Below, piece after piece: positions 19,531 through 31,200 of a DNA stretch of 54,570 nucleotides (position 1 is its first letter; each line of letters opens with the position of its first letter). This DNA is from a virus, in the IMG/VR virus record IMGVR_UViG_3300040811_001385, positions 1 through 54,570 of that record; one strand, written 5' to 3'. The notes under the pieces were generated by a model. That model made no database searches. It worked only from the letters and a program-made list of their open reading frames with translations, and was not told where the DNA came from. A program made the position numbers and the translations under genes.

Positions 19531-22500
19531 TTAAGTTGCCAATGCAATAACTCTAAAGTCTCTGACTTTTGGTACAACACTAGAGTTTTTACTCTTAAGA
19601 ACAATTTTGATTGCTACAGAATTAAATTCTGGTAAATTTCTTACTTCGTAATCAAATTCTTTATAATCTGAAACATCTCTAGATGCCTTATCATAAACGG
19701 CAGGACGGTCAAGTAATACATAATTAAGTTTTTCAAAATTCTGATCTGGTGATGTTTTAATCTTATAGTAAAAATCTACATCTGTTACATCTGGGCGATA
19801 AACCGAACCCATAATTTTTAGTGATGTTGATGACTGATCTAATTTAATTTCTCTTGTCATATACTTAGTTGCAGCTGAACCACCGTGTGGACTCGTTTCA
19901 TCAACAAATCCAGTATTGACATGTCCTCTAACTCCACTAGGAACATTTTCAGCACTATTTGTTACATTAGATACCAATACGGCAGCAATTCTTTCTAAGT
20001 CGATAATAGGACTCAGATTGTCCTTATTAGAAACTAAGTCTACCTTCCAGATCAATGACTTTTTGTCAAGGGAATTCGTAGATGTATCAAAAACAGTCTC
20101 ATTATAATTGTCTGCAACCATCATTGGTCTATTAAATGTATAGTTTTGATTTGGTGTAATTCCTCTGAAACTTAAGTCTTTAACCCCAGGCGCCTCTGTC
20201 GAATCCTGCGATGTACCTGTCAATGCTTTAAATTTCATCGAAATACCAGTACCAGCTAGTTCAACAGATGTAATGTTAGGTTTCATTAAATCATATTTAA
20301 TATTAGTACACCAACTAGCTGGTTTCTTTTGTCTAAACTGCGAAAATGTATTTGATGCAGGAGTAAATATAGAGTCAACTGATGGAATGGTTCCACCATG
20401 GGCAATTCTTGCTGACTGCACTCCTTCTGGATAGAAAAAACCTCTCATATCGATAGTAAACGAATTATGAGTTGTTGCAACAACCAAATGCGAACCATTT
20501 AAATCTGCAGCGCTATATTGGTCGTAAGTCCCATGGAAATTTTTAAGAGTAACATAATTATATCCGTTTGGTTGCCAGAAACTTGTTGGGACACATCCAG
20601 AACTATCATTTACAGTAAATGTAATAAGAGAACTATCTTTATGAACAAACATTGCGTTATCATCAAATATTCTCTCCATAACATTAATATCGGACATTCC
20701 AACATCTATTTCGGAATTTGTGAAATATAGACTACTATCTTTATTAATATCAAATTTTGCTCTAGAAAGTGTGAATTTTAAATCTTCTTTTTGTTCTGCA
20801 GTCCATGTAGAAGCATTTTGAGATTTAAAGAAAACACCAGCATAAGGTTGTTCAGAAATAATTCCAGATCCATCAAGTGCCTCTTGTCCTAATGTTGCAA
20901 CATGAACTCTATATCCTTGCGTATTTGCAATTAATACAAGGCAGTATTCTGTTGCCTCTTCCAAATATACTGGTTCATCAAAGGTAAATATTGTTTCTAA
21001 AGAACCATCATCCGAAAGTTGAATTAAATCTTGTCTTGGATCTAACATCTTTTCACCAAGTATATATTGGCCAGGATATCCATTAACCATATTTCTTATT
21101 TGCAGAGTCACTGGAACAACTTCATCTTTTGCAGAGAAGAAAATCTCCGCACTTGTAATGAAGGCGCCGCCCTCTACATCAACCAAAAATGATTGTGCAA
21201 GTGGGTCACCCCATCCACGAACTTGTCTCCATTGACCAAAACTAGAATTACTACTTGAACGTAATTCTGAAACAACATCTTCTGTCGAACTGGTTACTGT
21301 ATCAACAATTTCAACTGTTCTTGTATTTACGGTTGTTTTTTGTCTAGTTTCAATGATTCCTCTTGCAGTATATGTTGCATTCGTATCCGTATCGGAATCA
21401 TCTAGATTTCCGTTTGGTTGATCGCATAACTTAAACACCCTTTCTCCAGTTCTGAATTTCAAATCATCATCATTTGGAGTTTGGTTGTTATTTGGAATTG
21501 AAAAGTTACCGTAAACAGTACCAGCTGAGTCTGATCTTAAAGCAGAACCACCAACAATACCTTCATTTGGGAAGCTTCCCATGTTATGAGATTTCCCATC
21601 TCGTTCAACTAAGAATAGAACCTCTCCTAAACTGAAAGAACTATTACTTTTGCCAGGCACATTATCCAATACATAAAGTTTTAGAGAAGTTGCATCCAAA
21701 TAATCAATATCTGCAACAAAGATTTCATGTGCAGTAGATTGTCCACGCAATTTCAATTCACCATATTGATCTGCAAATATATTTCTATTGTTTTTAATAT
21801 ATTGCGCTGTTGCCGGCGGAACATTTGTAATATTTAATGTTTTTATCGGAGTAACATAATCACTAACTGGTGTATTGTCAAAGAATGCAAACAACTTTGT
21901 ATTTGGTTTCATCCCAGTGGCCTTAAAATATACATCTCTAGTACGAATAAATGGAATTTGTTCAGTACTGACCAGTTTATCTGTAGTAACTGGAGTCCAA
22001 CTTTCGTTAAGTGATGTTGTAACACCTGTTCTTGTTCTTGTTCCTGTATCATTCCAAGTATTAGTTGTAGTTGTTACTGTGCGGTCATTGTTTCCACTAG
22101 ATTCGGTACGAGAACTTGTACTTGTTGCCTGATTAGTTGCACCAGTCCATGTCGTTTCCCAAGAGCCCCAAACGGTTCCAAGAATTCCTGACCTCTGTGC
22201 AAGTTCTTCAAAATTATCTGTGTTTCCTCGTTCATTAATTGTAATTGTATCCAAATACTTTGGATCGTCATGCCAGTTGTCCGTAGAAGGTACAAGTACC
22301 ATAGAACCCTTAAAACTAAAAATTGCAAATGGGTTTACATTTACAGTTTTTGAAGATTTTCTTTGTTCGATTAATAACTGACTCGTATATGGAAGTGACG
22401 CCCATCTACCCGAAACTTCAAATCCCTCAGAGTTTACAACATCTAAATGCATTGGAATGTTTGAGGTAGTAAAAAATGGACGCAACTCACCCTTTCCTGT

Positions 22501-25500
22501 ATCCATAGAAGCGTTAAAATCAGAATCATAAACGTTTGCAGTTCCAAAACCAGTAAAGTTTTCAACTACAAATCCATTCTTAAATCTATCAAGTCCATTT
22601 TCGTCCGTAACCAACAAGTCTTTAGTTTCTTTTTCTAAAAGATTTAAAGAAGTATAATATTCTAAATTAGTAATTCTCTTATCAAGTTTACCAATGTCTC
22701 TCATGGTATATCTTCTATTGTCAATCATTTTCGCACTAACATCTTTAGGAACACCAGTATATGGTAGTGTTTCTAATGTGTATAATACCATTCCATCTTC
22801 TGGATCTGTTGGAAAAACAGGAGTTTCAGAAGGAGCACCATACTTCACATTAATGTTTCCAAACTTATCCATGTAAAGTTTATCCGCTCTACCAAAATAG
22901 ATACGCATATCTGCACTGATTGCACTCGCATCGATTGGATAATCGGAAATTCCAGAAACAACACCCTTACCATATGGATACCCAGACAGTTGTTGATAAG
23001 TTGCAGCAGGTCTAAAGTCTAATGTACTGTGTAATCTAACACCCTCAAAACTTGGGATTTTATGATATGGGATATTAACATATGAGTCTACGGATGCATA
23101 ATCGCCTGTGCCATGTTCAAAATAAGAGTAAATAATAATGGGGCGGCCGCCACATGGTAATGTACCAGCCTTTAGTTCTAATTCGCCCAATTGAATGATA
23201 GAATGTCTTTGTCCAGAAAATAAAGTATATCTATCAGTAATATCATTAATTTTAACAGGAACTTCTGCAGGAGTTTCGATACCAACATTACTCAACCATA
23301 ATTCTTCGATTTCTTCCTTAAATGGATTTACTGTACCATCAACAGTCAGTTGCGGTTGAATACTAACAAGAGTTGGATATACAGTATGATCTAAATCAAC
23401 AGAAAATGGAGAGGCGCCAGTCGTTTCATAAAAAGTATAGGCTTTCAGTGCAAATTCAAAATCTGCCTCTGTCATTTCATGTAGGAATTTTCTGTCATTT
23501 GATTCAATTGAAATTCTATAAGAAGTATTATTTACATTACAAGTGTCATATATTTTTTTGATTTCATATACATCTGAATGTGGTAATTGAAAATTAGACA
23601 CACTAAGAATAAGATCATTATTTGCGCCAGTAGGAATTGAAGAATTCACAACTCCTGTTGCAACACTAGAATTTGATCCTAATAAATCTACATCATAACT
23701 TAGAGATGTATCGTTATTTGCATCGTTTACATTATCATAGTCAGTTTGTCCAATTGTTTGTCCAATTGCATCCACTAAGGTGTAAGGCAAATGTAACTGA
23801 TTTTCTCTCAAAGTTTTAATTTTTTCTCTGGAAGAAGTCTTTTTGATTGGTGCGTATACAGTGACCCCAGTTGTTCCTGCGGGCAAATTTGTGACATTAA
23901 GAGTGGCAGTTCTTCTATCAGAAGAAAATGAAATACTTGTAATTCTACCAATTTCACCTACAGAAGAATTCAAATCTGCCCTATCAAATGCCAAATATAA
24001 ACTTTGAGTTGAAATAAAGAATGAGTTATCATCTGTTGTGGTTAAAACAAGCTGTCCATTGGCTGTAACTGTTTGATCTTCAAATACTTTCAGTACATCG
24101 TATTGAGTATCTACTGTTTCTCTTCCACTTTCATCATCAACAAATCTAACAGTTTGCAAAAATCTTTTACCAGTATCAACAATACTTGCACCACCATCTG
24201 ACAAAAGTGCAAATTTACCAGTAATCCTTGCCTGAGTTCCTGTCATATCAGCAGATGTATTACCATCAAAAGATGTAGTATCTGTCCCAGCAGAACCACT
24301 GGCAATCGCCTCGTTAATAAGTTCATTTGTAACAAAGGTTGCACTAGGCAATACTCCCGATTCTGTAGACAATCCATTTCCAGAATTAAGATTTTTTACC
24401 AATAGGAACTGATCTGCAGAGTTATAATAATAGTTAATTGCTCTTACATCTCTATCATATCTATCATAGATGAGAGATTTTAGTGTAAACTGTCCCTGCA
24501 CATCCGACAATGACATCAGTGTTAATACGTTAGCGCCAAATCTATAAATTGAACCACCTAATGTTGTTGGAACAACTTCTTCATTTGAAACAATAGACCT
24601 TGCATCCAACATAGTATAAGGAACATTTGTTCTTGGATTAATTTCATATTCGATGTCATATAGAAAAACTTTCCATATTCCAGTTTCAACGGATGTATTT
24701 GAAGGCCTAAAAGTAGAAGTTCCGTAGTTGTCATCAATTGAATCATCATCGGAATCTGTAAAATATTCTACCGCCTTAACTTTTGCATTTGCAATTACAT
24801 CAATACCATATGCATTTGCGCCCAAGTTAGTGCCGCCACCATTAAAAAATGTCAAATCTTCGTCATATATTACTGGTTGGAAATATGCAGTATCAGCATC
24901 ATCTAAATTCGATGTTACAATTGTGTAATCTTCATTAATTACTGGAGAAATGTTCATATTAACAAGTTTAACTTCTTCATCTATCAGTGGAAGTCCTTTT
25001 GCATCTGTAATGTAGATGTATGGGCCCAGATCGACAGGAATATATTGATTGTTTACTTGATAATTTTCTCTCGACCTTTTATAAGGAATGTATGTAGTGG
25101 CCGTTTTGGTAATTTCATAACCTCTAACATAGGCCTTTCCACTCTCAACTCCAAGTGCAAGATAATTTCTTACTGCATCAACTAAAAATTGATGACTTGA
25201 GCCTGGGTAATATTTTAATCCAGTCGAATCCAAATTTTGATCAGAAAATTTTATAAGTTCTAATGCACTTACTGTATGAGCAAGTCCGTTTCCATTTTGA
25301 TCGACCATTCCATCTTCATCTACAAAATTCTTTAGTGCGAAATCTTTTGCTGCCACTTCGGTATCAAATTCAAAATTTTTCATGGTGTATACACCACCAT
25401 TTCCATTTTCTTTGAAATACTCTCTAATGTCTAAATTGAATGGGCGAACCGTATAATCACCAGACTCATCATAAGTTCTTCTTGCAAGTACATCGGTAAT

Positions 25501-26466
25501 TACTGAATATTCTGTATTTCTAACATGTGTTTTAATAATACCGTCTTGAACGGTAATAATTTCTATAAAGTTATCTGTTGTTGGAGTATCTAATGTTCTT
25601 TTACTCCATACGAGATTGATTCGATATCTATCGGCGCCAGGGGCGTTGTAATTTGTTGTTCCCTGTGCGTTATCAAAAAGAGATGGATCTTCGTTTGCAC
25701 TTACAACCGTTTCTTGTATTTCAAATCCAATTTTATAACTAGGAGTGTCATCATATTTGTCTAGAATTACACTTTGTGATTGGTTTTTGACCATAAACCC
25801 CTGAGTGTAATAAATTCCTTCTTCAACAAATGCAAGAGAACCCTTACCTAAAGGATCTGCATGGTCGGAACTAAGTGCAACTGTTGCGATTAAATTTAAA
25901 CCATCATCATTTGATGCAGTTAGAACCTCTCCCTCTACGAAGGATGAAGTATCACCCTCTTTTAAATTTACAGTATTTCCATTAACAACAAAATCGATTC
26001 CATTTTCATCATCAATTTCAAGTGTAACACCATCTACTACTCTTTGGCCTCCAGCAACACCATCAAGATATTTTACAAACAGTGTTGTTGGTTCATCATT
26101 ATCATCAATCTGTGCATCTTGATTTAAATCAACAGCATCAGCATAAGAAATGACAATCGCCCTGATCCCTGTCTTATTACCTTGAATTACTTTGCCGACA
26201 AATTCTGCAGCAGTGGTAAGTCCTTCAGCAAGAGTCACTTTGATATAAGGAACAGCAACATCTACAGCAGAACTGCCAGGGATAACCATAGAACCTTCTT
26301 TAAAGAAGTGATCTCCCATGTTTGCAATTTGTTGTTGTAAGATTGTTTGTTGTTGCGTTAATTCTCTTGCCTGTACAGAATTTCCAGGCTTATACAATAC
26401 CCTCAAGTACCCTTTATCAATATCATAGTCATCGTGATAGGGAGTGACGTTTAAATTTATTGCCAT
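19531..26466 (-). CDS. DUF4815-type giant baseplate/tail virion protein (2311 aa)
   Basis: The N-terminus (NLNVTPYHDDYD, LYKPGNSVQARELTQQQTIL, FFKEGSMVIPGS) is the signature of the DUF4815 family of marine T4-type structural proteins. The middle contains a long stretch with SYFEHGTGDYASV and RRYTMRDIGKLDKRI. The C-terminal third has the GDPLAQSF motif followed by a jelly-roll-like segment (VTLQIRNMVNGYPGQ). It lies directly after gp8, where T4 carries gp9/gp10, so it probably links the baseplate wedge to the fibres; that is inferred from position. At 2311 aa it is far larger than T4 gp10 (about 600 aa). GAGAGAAG is the ribosome site. Confidence 0.8.
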   Translation of the reverse strand: MAINLNVTPYHDDYDIDKGYLRVLYKPGNSVQARELTQQQTILQQQIANMGDHFFKEGSMVIPGSSAVDVAVPYIKVTLAEGLTTAAEFVGKVIQGNKTGIRAIVISYADAVDLNQDAQIDDNDEPTTLFVKYLDGVAGGQRVVDGVTLEIDDENGIDFVVNGNTVNLKEGDTSSFVEGEVLTASNDDGLNLIATVALSSDHADPLGKGSLAFVEEGIYYTQGFMVKNQSQSVILDKYDDTPSYKIGFEIQETVVSANEDPSLFDNAQGTTNYNAPGADRYRINLVWSKRTLDTPTTDNFIEIITVQDGIIKTHVRNTEYSVITDVLARRTYDESGDYTVRPFNLDIREYFKENGNGGVYTMKNFEFDTEVAAKDFALKNFVDEDGMVDQNGNGLAHTVSALELIKFSDQNLDSTGLKYYPGSSHQFLVDAVRNYLALGVESGKAYVRGYEITKTATTYIPYKRSRENYQVNNQYIPVDLGPYIYITDAKGLPLIDEEVKLVNMNISPVINEDYTIVTSNLDDADTAYFQPVIYDEDLTFFNGGGTNLGANAYGIDVIANAKVKAVEYFTDSDDDSIDDNYGTSTFRPSNTSVETGIWKVFLYDIEYEINPRTNVPYTMLDARSIVSNEEVVPTTLGGSIYRFGANVLTLMSLSDVQGQFTLKSLIYDRYDRDVRAINYYYNSADQFLLVKNLNSGNGLSTESGVLPSATFVTNELINEAIASGSAGTDTTSFDGNTSADMTGTQARITGKFALLSDGGASIVDTGKRFLQTVRFVDDESGRETVDTQYDVLKVFEDQTVTANGQLVLTTTDDNSFFISTQSLYLAFDRADLNSSVGEIGRITSISFSSDRRTATLNVTNLPAGTTGVTVYAPIKKTSSREKIKTLRENQLHLPYTLVDAIGQTIGQTDYDNVNDANNDTSLSYDVDLLGSNSSVATGVVNSSIPTGANNDLILSVSNFQLPHSDVYEIKKIYDTCNVNNTSYRISIESNDRKFLHEMTEADFEFALKAYTFYETTGASPFSVDLDHTVYPTLVSIQPQLTVDGTVNPFKEEIEELWLSNVGIETPAEVPVKINDITDRYTLFSGQRHSIIQLGELELKAGTLPCGGRPIIIYSYFEHGTGDYASVDSYVNIPYHKIPSFEGVRLHSTLDFRPAATYQQLSGYPYGKGVVSGISDYPIDASAISADMRIYFGRADKLYMDKFGNINVKYGAPSETPVFPTDPEDGMVLYTLETLPYTGVPKDVSAKMIDNRRYTMRDIGKLDKRITNLEYYTSLNLLEKETKDLLVTDENGLDRFKNGFVVENFTGFGTANVYDSDFNASMDTGKGELRPFFTTSNIPMHLDVVNSEGFEVSGRWASLPYTSQLLIEQRKSSKTVNVNPFAIFSFKGSMVLVPSTDNWHDDPKYLDTITINERGNTDNFEELAQRSGILGTVWGSWETTWTGATNQATSTSSRTESSGNNDRTVTTTTNTWNDTGTRTRTGVTTSLNESWTPVTTDKLVSTEQIPFIRTRDVYFKATGMKPNTKLFAFFDNTPVSDYVTPIKTLNITNVPPATAQYIKNNRNIFADQYGELKLRGQSTAHEIFVADIDYLDATSLKLYVLDNVPGKSNSSFSLGEVLFLVERDGKSHNMGSFPNEGIVGGSALRSDSAGTVYGNFSIPNNNQTPNDDDLKFRTGERVFKLCDQPNGNLDDSDTDTNATYTARGIIETRQKTTVNTRTVEIVDTVTSSTEDVVSELRSSSNSSFGQWRQVRGWGDPLAQSFLVDVEGGAFITSAEIFFSAKDEVVPVTLQIRNMVNGYPGQYILGEKMLDPRQDLIQLSDDGSLETIFTFDEPVYLEEATEYCLVLIANTQGYRVHVATLGQEALDGSGIISEQPYAGVFFKSQNASTWTAEQKEDLKFTLSRAKFDINKDSSLYFTNSEIDVGMSDINVMERIFDDNAMFVHKDSSLITFTVNDSSGCVPTSFWQPNGYNYVTLKNFHGTYDQYSAADLNGSHLVVATTHNSFTIDMRGFFYPEGVQSARIAHGGTIPSVDSIFTPASNTFSQFRQKKPASWCTNIKYDLMKPNITSVELAGTGISMKFKALTGTSQDSTEAPGVKDLSFRGITPNQNYTFNRPMMVADNYNETVFDTSTNSLDKKSLIWKVDLVSNKDNLSPIIDLERIAAVLVSNVTNSAENVPSGVRGHVNTGFVDETSPHGGSAATKYMTREIKLDQSSTSLKIMGSVYRPDVTDVDFYYKIKTSPDQNFEKLNYVLLDRPAVYDKASRDVSDYKEFDYEVRNLPEFNSVAIKIVLKSKNSSVVPKVRDFRVIALAT

Positions 26467-26500
26467 GTGTCTTCTTCTCTCAACTGGTTTTTTATTTTAA

Positions 26501-28195
26501 TTAGAATTCAAATACTACTTTAATATCTTCAATTTGATCAATGGCTCTAGAAACGGGCTGTCGGTTTTCAATGTAGAGAACTTTACCTGTACCAGTTACG
26601 ATATCAAATGTTTCTTCATCTGCAGAACCAAAATCTGGGTGCTGTGGGCCTCTATATGACTCTTCGTTTGCAGGAGTCGACCCACCCTGAGTCTGTGCAT
26701 CGGGATCAGCGACAATAGCAATCTGTCTAAACTGTGCTTCAGAATTTTCGACAGGAAACATAATCTTAGTTTCCAAATTCCCCAAAGAATTTTCTCTTGT
26801 AGACTGTTCGTCATATTCAAGTTTTATTGCAGTCATTACATAATAACCACCCAATTCTTCTACAGGATTAAATCCATGTCCATTTTCTGGGGAAACAATT
26901 GGTTTTACTTTACATGCATTTACATTCAATGTTCCATCGAAATTGTATGCTGGAACATTATTAACATCAACGGTTGCGTTGTCTACAGCAGACCAATTTG
27001 CACCAGTACTGGTGATAACAATTTTTTCAATTCTTTGGTCTACGACAAGTCCATATGCACTGAAAGAAGAACCATTACCAGAAATATTAACGCCGGGCGC
27101 AATAAGAATATCTCTACCAGCACCACCAGTAAAAGAACCGTTTACAGTTGCAGTTGCAGTTGTACCAGAAAGACTCCAGTTTGTAATTCTAAACTGTTCC
27201 TGATTTCCAAGGTCTACTAAATCATAACCAGTATAATCTGTCGCACCGTCAACACCAGAGATTGTAACCACATTACCAGTTAGTGTAACAGAGGCTGTTT
27301 GTTGAATGTTTGGGTGATAACCCAATCCTCCACCAATCGCACCACCCTCTTCGTTTGGCATAATTTTTACATGTTCAATTTGGCCAGGATTTGGTTGAGA
27401 TGCGGCTTGTTTGATGTCCCACTGTACCTGAGCGGCGGTGCCAGGTGCAACTGGATCTTCTAGAAGATTTTTAACTGGAATATAATCTTTTGTCAAGAAT
27501 TTAAGAGAATCTTGAAGATCGATTGCATACATAAACTTCCACTTATAACCATCTACAGTCTCTTCAATTTCTGTTCCAGTAGTTGATGGTTGGACTGTTG
27601 AAGCAACTGTAGTCACTGTTTGGGCAGCAGCATCATATTTTTGGTTATTAATACACTTATAAACATTAAATTGATTTCCAGATGCAACAATCACATATCC
27701 ATTTGGAATAATTTCTTCTGGGTTATCATGTTCGTACATAGTATATACTCTACCAGAAGTCCAGTTGATTCTTGGAATTGCAAGAGTCATATCACTGTAA
27801 TTGACTTTCTTAAGTGCAATTGTATCGTACTTAAATCTATATGAGTAACCAATTGAATCTTCTGGTGTCGGTGGGTTTGAATCATTTAACCAAGGAGTTT
27901 GTTTACCAATTGCCATATAAAGCATATTGTAAACCGACTGTCCTTGATGGGCCCACTGTACAGTACCATCTTGGAGAGTATCTGGTGCTGGGCCATCCCC
28001 ATCACCAGCAGAAACACCACTTGTGGAAGAGCCACTAATATTTCCTAGTGCAATAAATGAGTTCTGGTTGTTGACCACAACATCACCTTCTGCATAGGTA
28101 TAGTTAGGTTTCCAATTAGGTGCGGATCTGTTAATTGATTGTAAGAATTCCATTGCATTGAAAATTCTTAATTTGTTTGTAATAATCGCTGCCAT
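26501..28195 (-). CDS. 8: Baseplate wedge protein gp8-like (564 aa)
   Basis: The N-terminus NKLRIFNAMEFLQS matches the start of T4-type gp8, and the motifs YMAIGKQTPWLND and PPTPEDS fit the family. The position after gp6 and the gp7-like gene matches T4 order 6-7-8. It is longer than T4 gp8 (334 aa). Extra material includes a module at residues about 25-85 with YAEGDVVVNNQNSFIAL and a distal Trp that resembles CBM5/12-like modules. An exact late box and a short gap precede the gene, so it probably starts its own late transcript with the DUF4815 gene. Confidence 0.8.
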   Translation of the reverse strand: MAAIITNKLRIFNAMEFLQSINRSAPNWKPNYTYAEGDVVVNNQNSFIALGNISGSSTSGVSAGDGDGPAPDTLQDGTVQWAHQGQSVYNMLYMAIGKQTPWLNDSNPPTPEDSIGYSYRFKYDTIALKKVNYSDMTLAIPRINWTSGRVYTMYEHDNPEEIIPNGYVIVASGNQFNVYKCINNQKYDAAAQTVTTVASTVQPSTTGTEIEETVDGYKWKFMYAIDLQDSLKFLTKDYIPVKNLLEDPVAPGTAAQVQWDIKQAASQPNPGQIEHVKIMPNEEGGAIGGGLGYHPNIQQTASVTLTGNVVTISGVDGATDYTGYDLVDLGNQEQFRITNWSLSGTTATATVNGSFTGGAGRDILIAPGVNISGNGSSFSAYGLVVDQRIEKIVITSTGANWSAVDNATVDVNNVPAYNFDGTLNVNACKVKPIVSPENGHGFNPVEELGGYYVMTAIKLEYDEQSTRENSLGNLETKIMFPVENSEAQFRQIAIVADPDAQTQGGSTPANEESYRGPQHPDFGSADEETFDIVTGTGKVLYIENRQPVSRAIDQIEDIKVVFEF

Positions 28196-28229
28196 TTTTT
28201 TACCTTTTTAGTGTCATGAATTTTAATAC

Positions 28230-28237
28230 TATTTATA
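28230..28237 (-). promoter_or_regulatory. T4-type late promoter box for gp8
   Basis: Exact TATAAATA on the minus strand, 34 nt upstream of the ATG at 28195, in the only sizeable gap of the baseplate operon. Confidence 0.8.
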
Positions 28238-28246
28238 ATTTATTTT

Positions 28247-31200
28247 TTAGTCTTTCAGAACAATCTGTTGATTTAATTCTTCAATTGTTGTTGGATTCGT
28301 ATTATACAGTACAATAGATGATTCTGGTGCGACATTTGACTTATCATGAATGTGTTCTGCTTGATACTTTATAAAAGTATTCAAGTCTAATAAATTTTCG
28401 TCATAGTCAACTCTATCTACATTATAATCAAGTCCTGATTGTAATCTATCATTAAATTTTATTCTCTCAATTGTTAAATTTGTAGGCCCCAGTCTTTTTC
28501 TAGTCGGGACATCTGGTTCTTCCTCACTCATTATCAAGAATACAGGTGTAATATTAATAAACGAATCTAAAACCGCACGATATTTGTTATCTGCAAGTTT
28601 TACAACATCTTCAATTACAGTATTTCTCCAATTATGATCTGTTCCGTCTGTATTTGCAATCCAATCATTATCTGTTGCATCCACTGGTAAGTGATACCAA
28701 ATCCCAAGGCCTTCTGCCTTTGCGGGAATATGAGTCAATCCATTTCCATTTACAATTGGTCGTTTTATCAGATATGGAGAATTATCCATTTCTCTCTGAG
28801 GACTAAACAGTAATGGTCTCAACCTTTCCCAAGGGAATCTGGAAGTAAAGTAAAACTTAAACCTTTCTAGTGACCTGTATGTGGTGTGTAATGTCGGCAG
28901 GTCACCAGTATAGTTTTTGTAGAACATATACTTACCTGTTATATTTATCACCATTTTTTCATCTCTTGGATTTGCACCATCTGCAATAGCACCAACCCAA
29001 TAGTTTGGTTGTCTGTTTACATTTCCACGCCAAATATTGTCCCATCTAAACTCAACTCTATTCTGAGGAGCGGTAGAAGGAAGTTCTCTATAAGACTGAA
29101 TAATCTTCACATCAAAAACTGCAATTCTGTCAAGATAATCAGGATCTAGTTCTACACTCTCTACAACATACTTTGCCCAAGGCCTTACATTTATCCATTC
29201 ATCATTAGTCATACTCTCATCAGATGTATCATATATTGTAAATGTATTACCAAGTATTTTAGACGACCAATAGTGTCCATAATCTTTTCCATATGCATCT
29301 TTGTAGTTAATTGCGATTTTCTTTACATCTTCCCAGCGCAAAGCATTATTTCCATTTTCATCTAATAATGCATATCTACCAGACCCACTATCTACCGTTG
29401 CTGCACCAACTGTATCATCAGATATTTCTCCAGTTCCTACACCTTGATAAAGGCCATCAATTTCACTGTCAATACTAAGTTGACGATTATCATACACAAA
29501 ATAATAACCATGAGAATTCAAATCGTTGATATCAGTTTGTTGGGCAGTAGCATATGTCCAACTTCCACTACCATCCATATTACGCATTCTCAAATTAACA
29601 TTTTTAATAATTTCGAACATGAGTTCACGATATGCAACCCCAAGTCCTTTTCTTACAGAGGCCTTAGTTAGAGTAGTAAATTCTCCAAACATCATCAAAC
29701 CAGCGGGGTGAATAATCTTCTTAACGATTCTTCTCCACTCATCAATATATCTGTTTACTTTTACAACATAAGAATAATCCTGCCACAGATAACCATCATG
29801 AATACGATTATCATCTGAAATAAATCCTTGTTGGTTGACATAAACACCATCACGAACACATAGAGGCCCAGTTAGTACTTTAATAGATGCCTGTCCATTA
29901 CCATAATTACTCAAGTCAATTTCTGGTGGAGTATCATATCCAACTCCAAATCCGTCAAAATCTTCTCTAAATGGATTTGCGTATATTTCTAGTCTATTAA
30001 TTTTACCAATATCTTTTCCAAGTCCTCGCAAAACTCCACTTCTACCAGTAGAAGTATACGACAATGTTTCCCTCGCAACATTTCCATATGGATATCTAAT
30101 GTAACCCTCACCACCTGTAATAAGTCTAGTAGTCTCAATACCAGACTTTGGAATTTCTTCCCATCCAACAGTCAGTGTATGGGCATCAGGCAATTGATAT
30201 TGCGCCATAGTGTCATCAAGAGTTTGAGGATTATCTACCCACCTTCTCAATCTGATTTTGTTTGGTTCTACTAAAGATTCACTATTGAATATCACATATT
30301 CAAGCTTGTCCGACAAAGCACCATAATATCTAATCATTATAATATCACCAGCAACTAACGGATTAGTAAAGGTTATCGCAGTACCTGTTGTTGCATTATA
30401 CTCTGATGGGTCAAGTTCAACATAGTTTTTCCATGCACCATCAATCCAGATATAATAATTATCCGCCCATTCCCATACCAACCGTTCTATAGGATTTGTT
30501 GGGAATGCATCTGGAATGTTTTCTGGAGTGATAATACTATCTGTAACTTTGAATATTCTCACTGCAGAATTACTGTCATAGAATAATTCAATAACTGTTT
30601 CGCCTCCAACGGCGTCAACTCTTTCTAGATATCTTGATGACTGTCTAATATCTTGTTTAAAGGGAATAGGATTGACATGTTCTGGACTTATTCCATTACC
30701 AGAAACAGGGTTCTGGGTTCCCTTATCTTCTACTAAAACACCAGTAGAAGAACCCGATGCATCTAACAATGAGAAGTTCGCAGCATCTTGACTGTGTGCG
30801 CCAAAACCCCACTGAATTGCACCTTCAAATTTATTTAAGACTGGGTTTGTACTCAAATCAACATAAAGTGTAGTTGAAGAATCTAAAGAAGTTGACCCAT
30901 TCTGGGAAGTAGTTGCATATACACTGGCACCATTTTTTATTACTTTTACTTTTGTAGCACCATTTGCACTCCATCCACCAGAAATAAACGGTACATTAGA
31001 TGTTTGAAGAACAATCTGATCATCTTGTAGATAATTATATACTATTCCCCAACCAACATTAGGAGTAGTTCCGCCCATATTTCTGACCGCACTTAAAGTA
31101 TATTCTTTATATCCAGCGTCTGTAGGTTGTAATCCATTAGTCACAAATCCAACTATAAGCGCAAGTGTATCATCATCTGATGAAGTACTTGACATGACGG

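Noticed and set aside
26876-27220. Two overlapping plus-strand frames
   Set aside because: Antisense to gp8, low-complexity Cys/Thr-rich, no supporting ribosome site.
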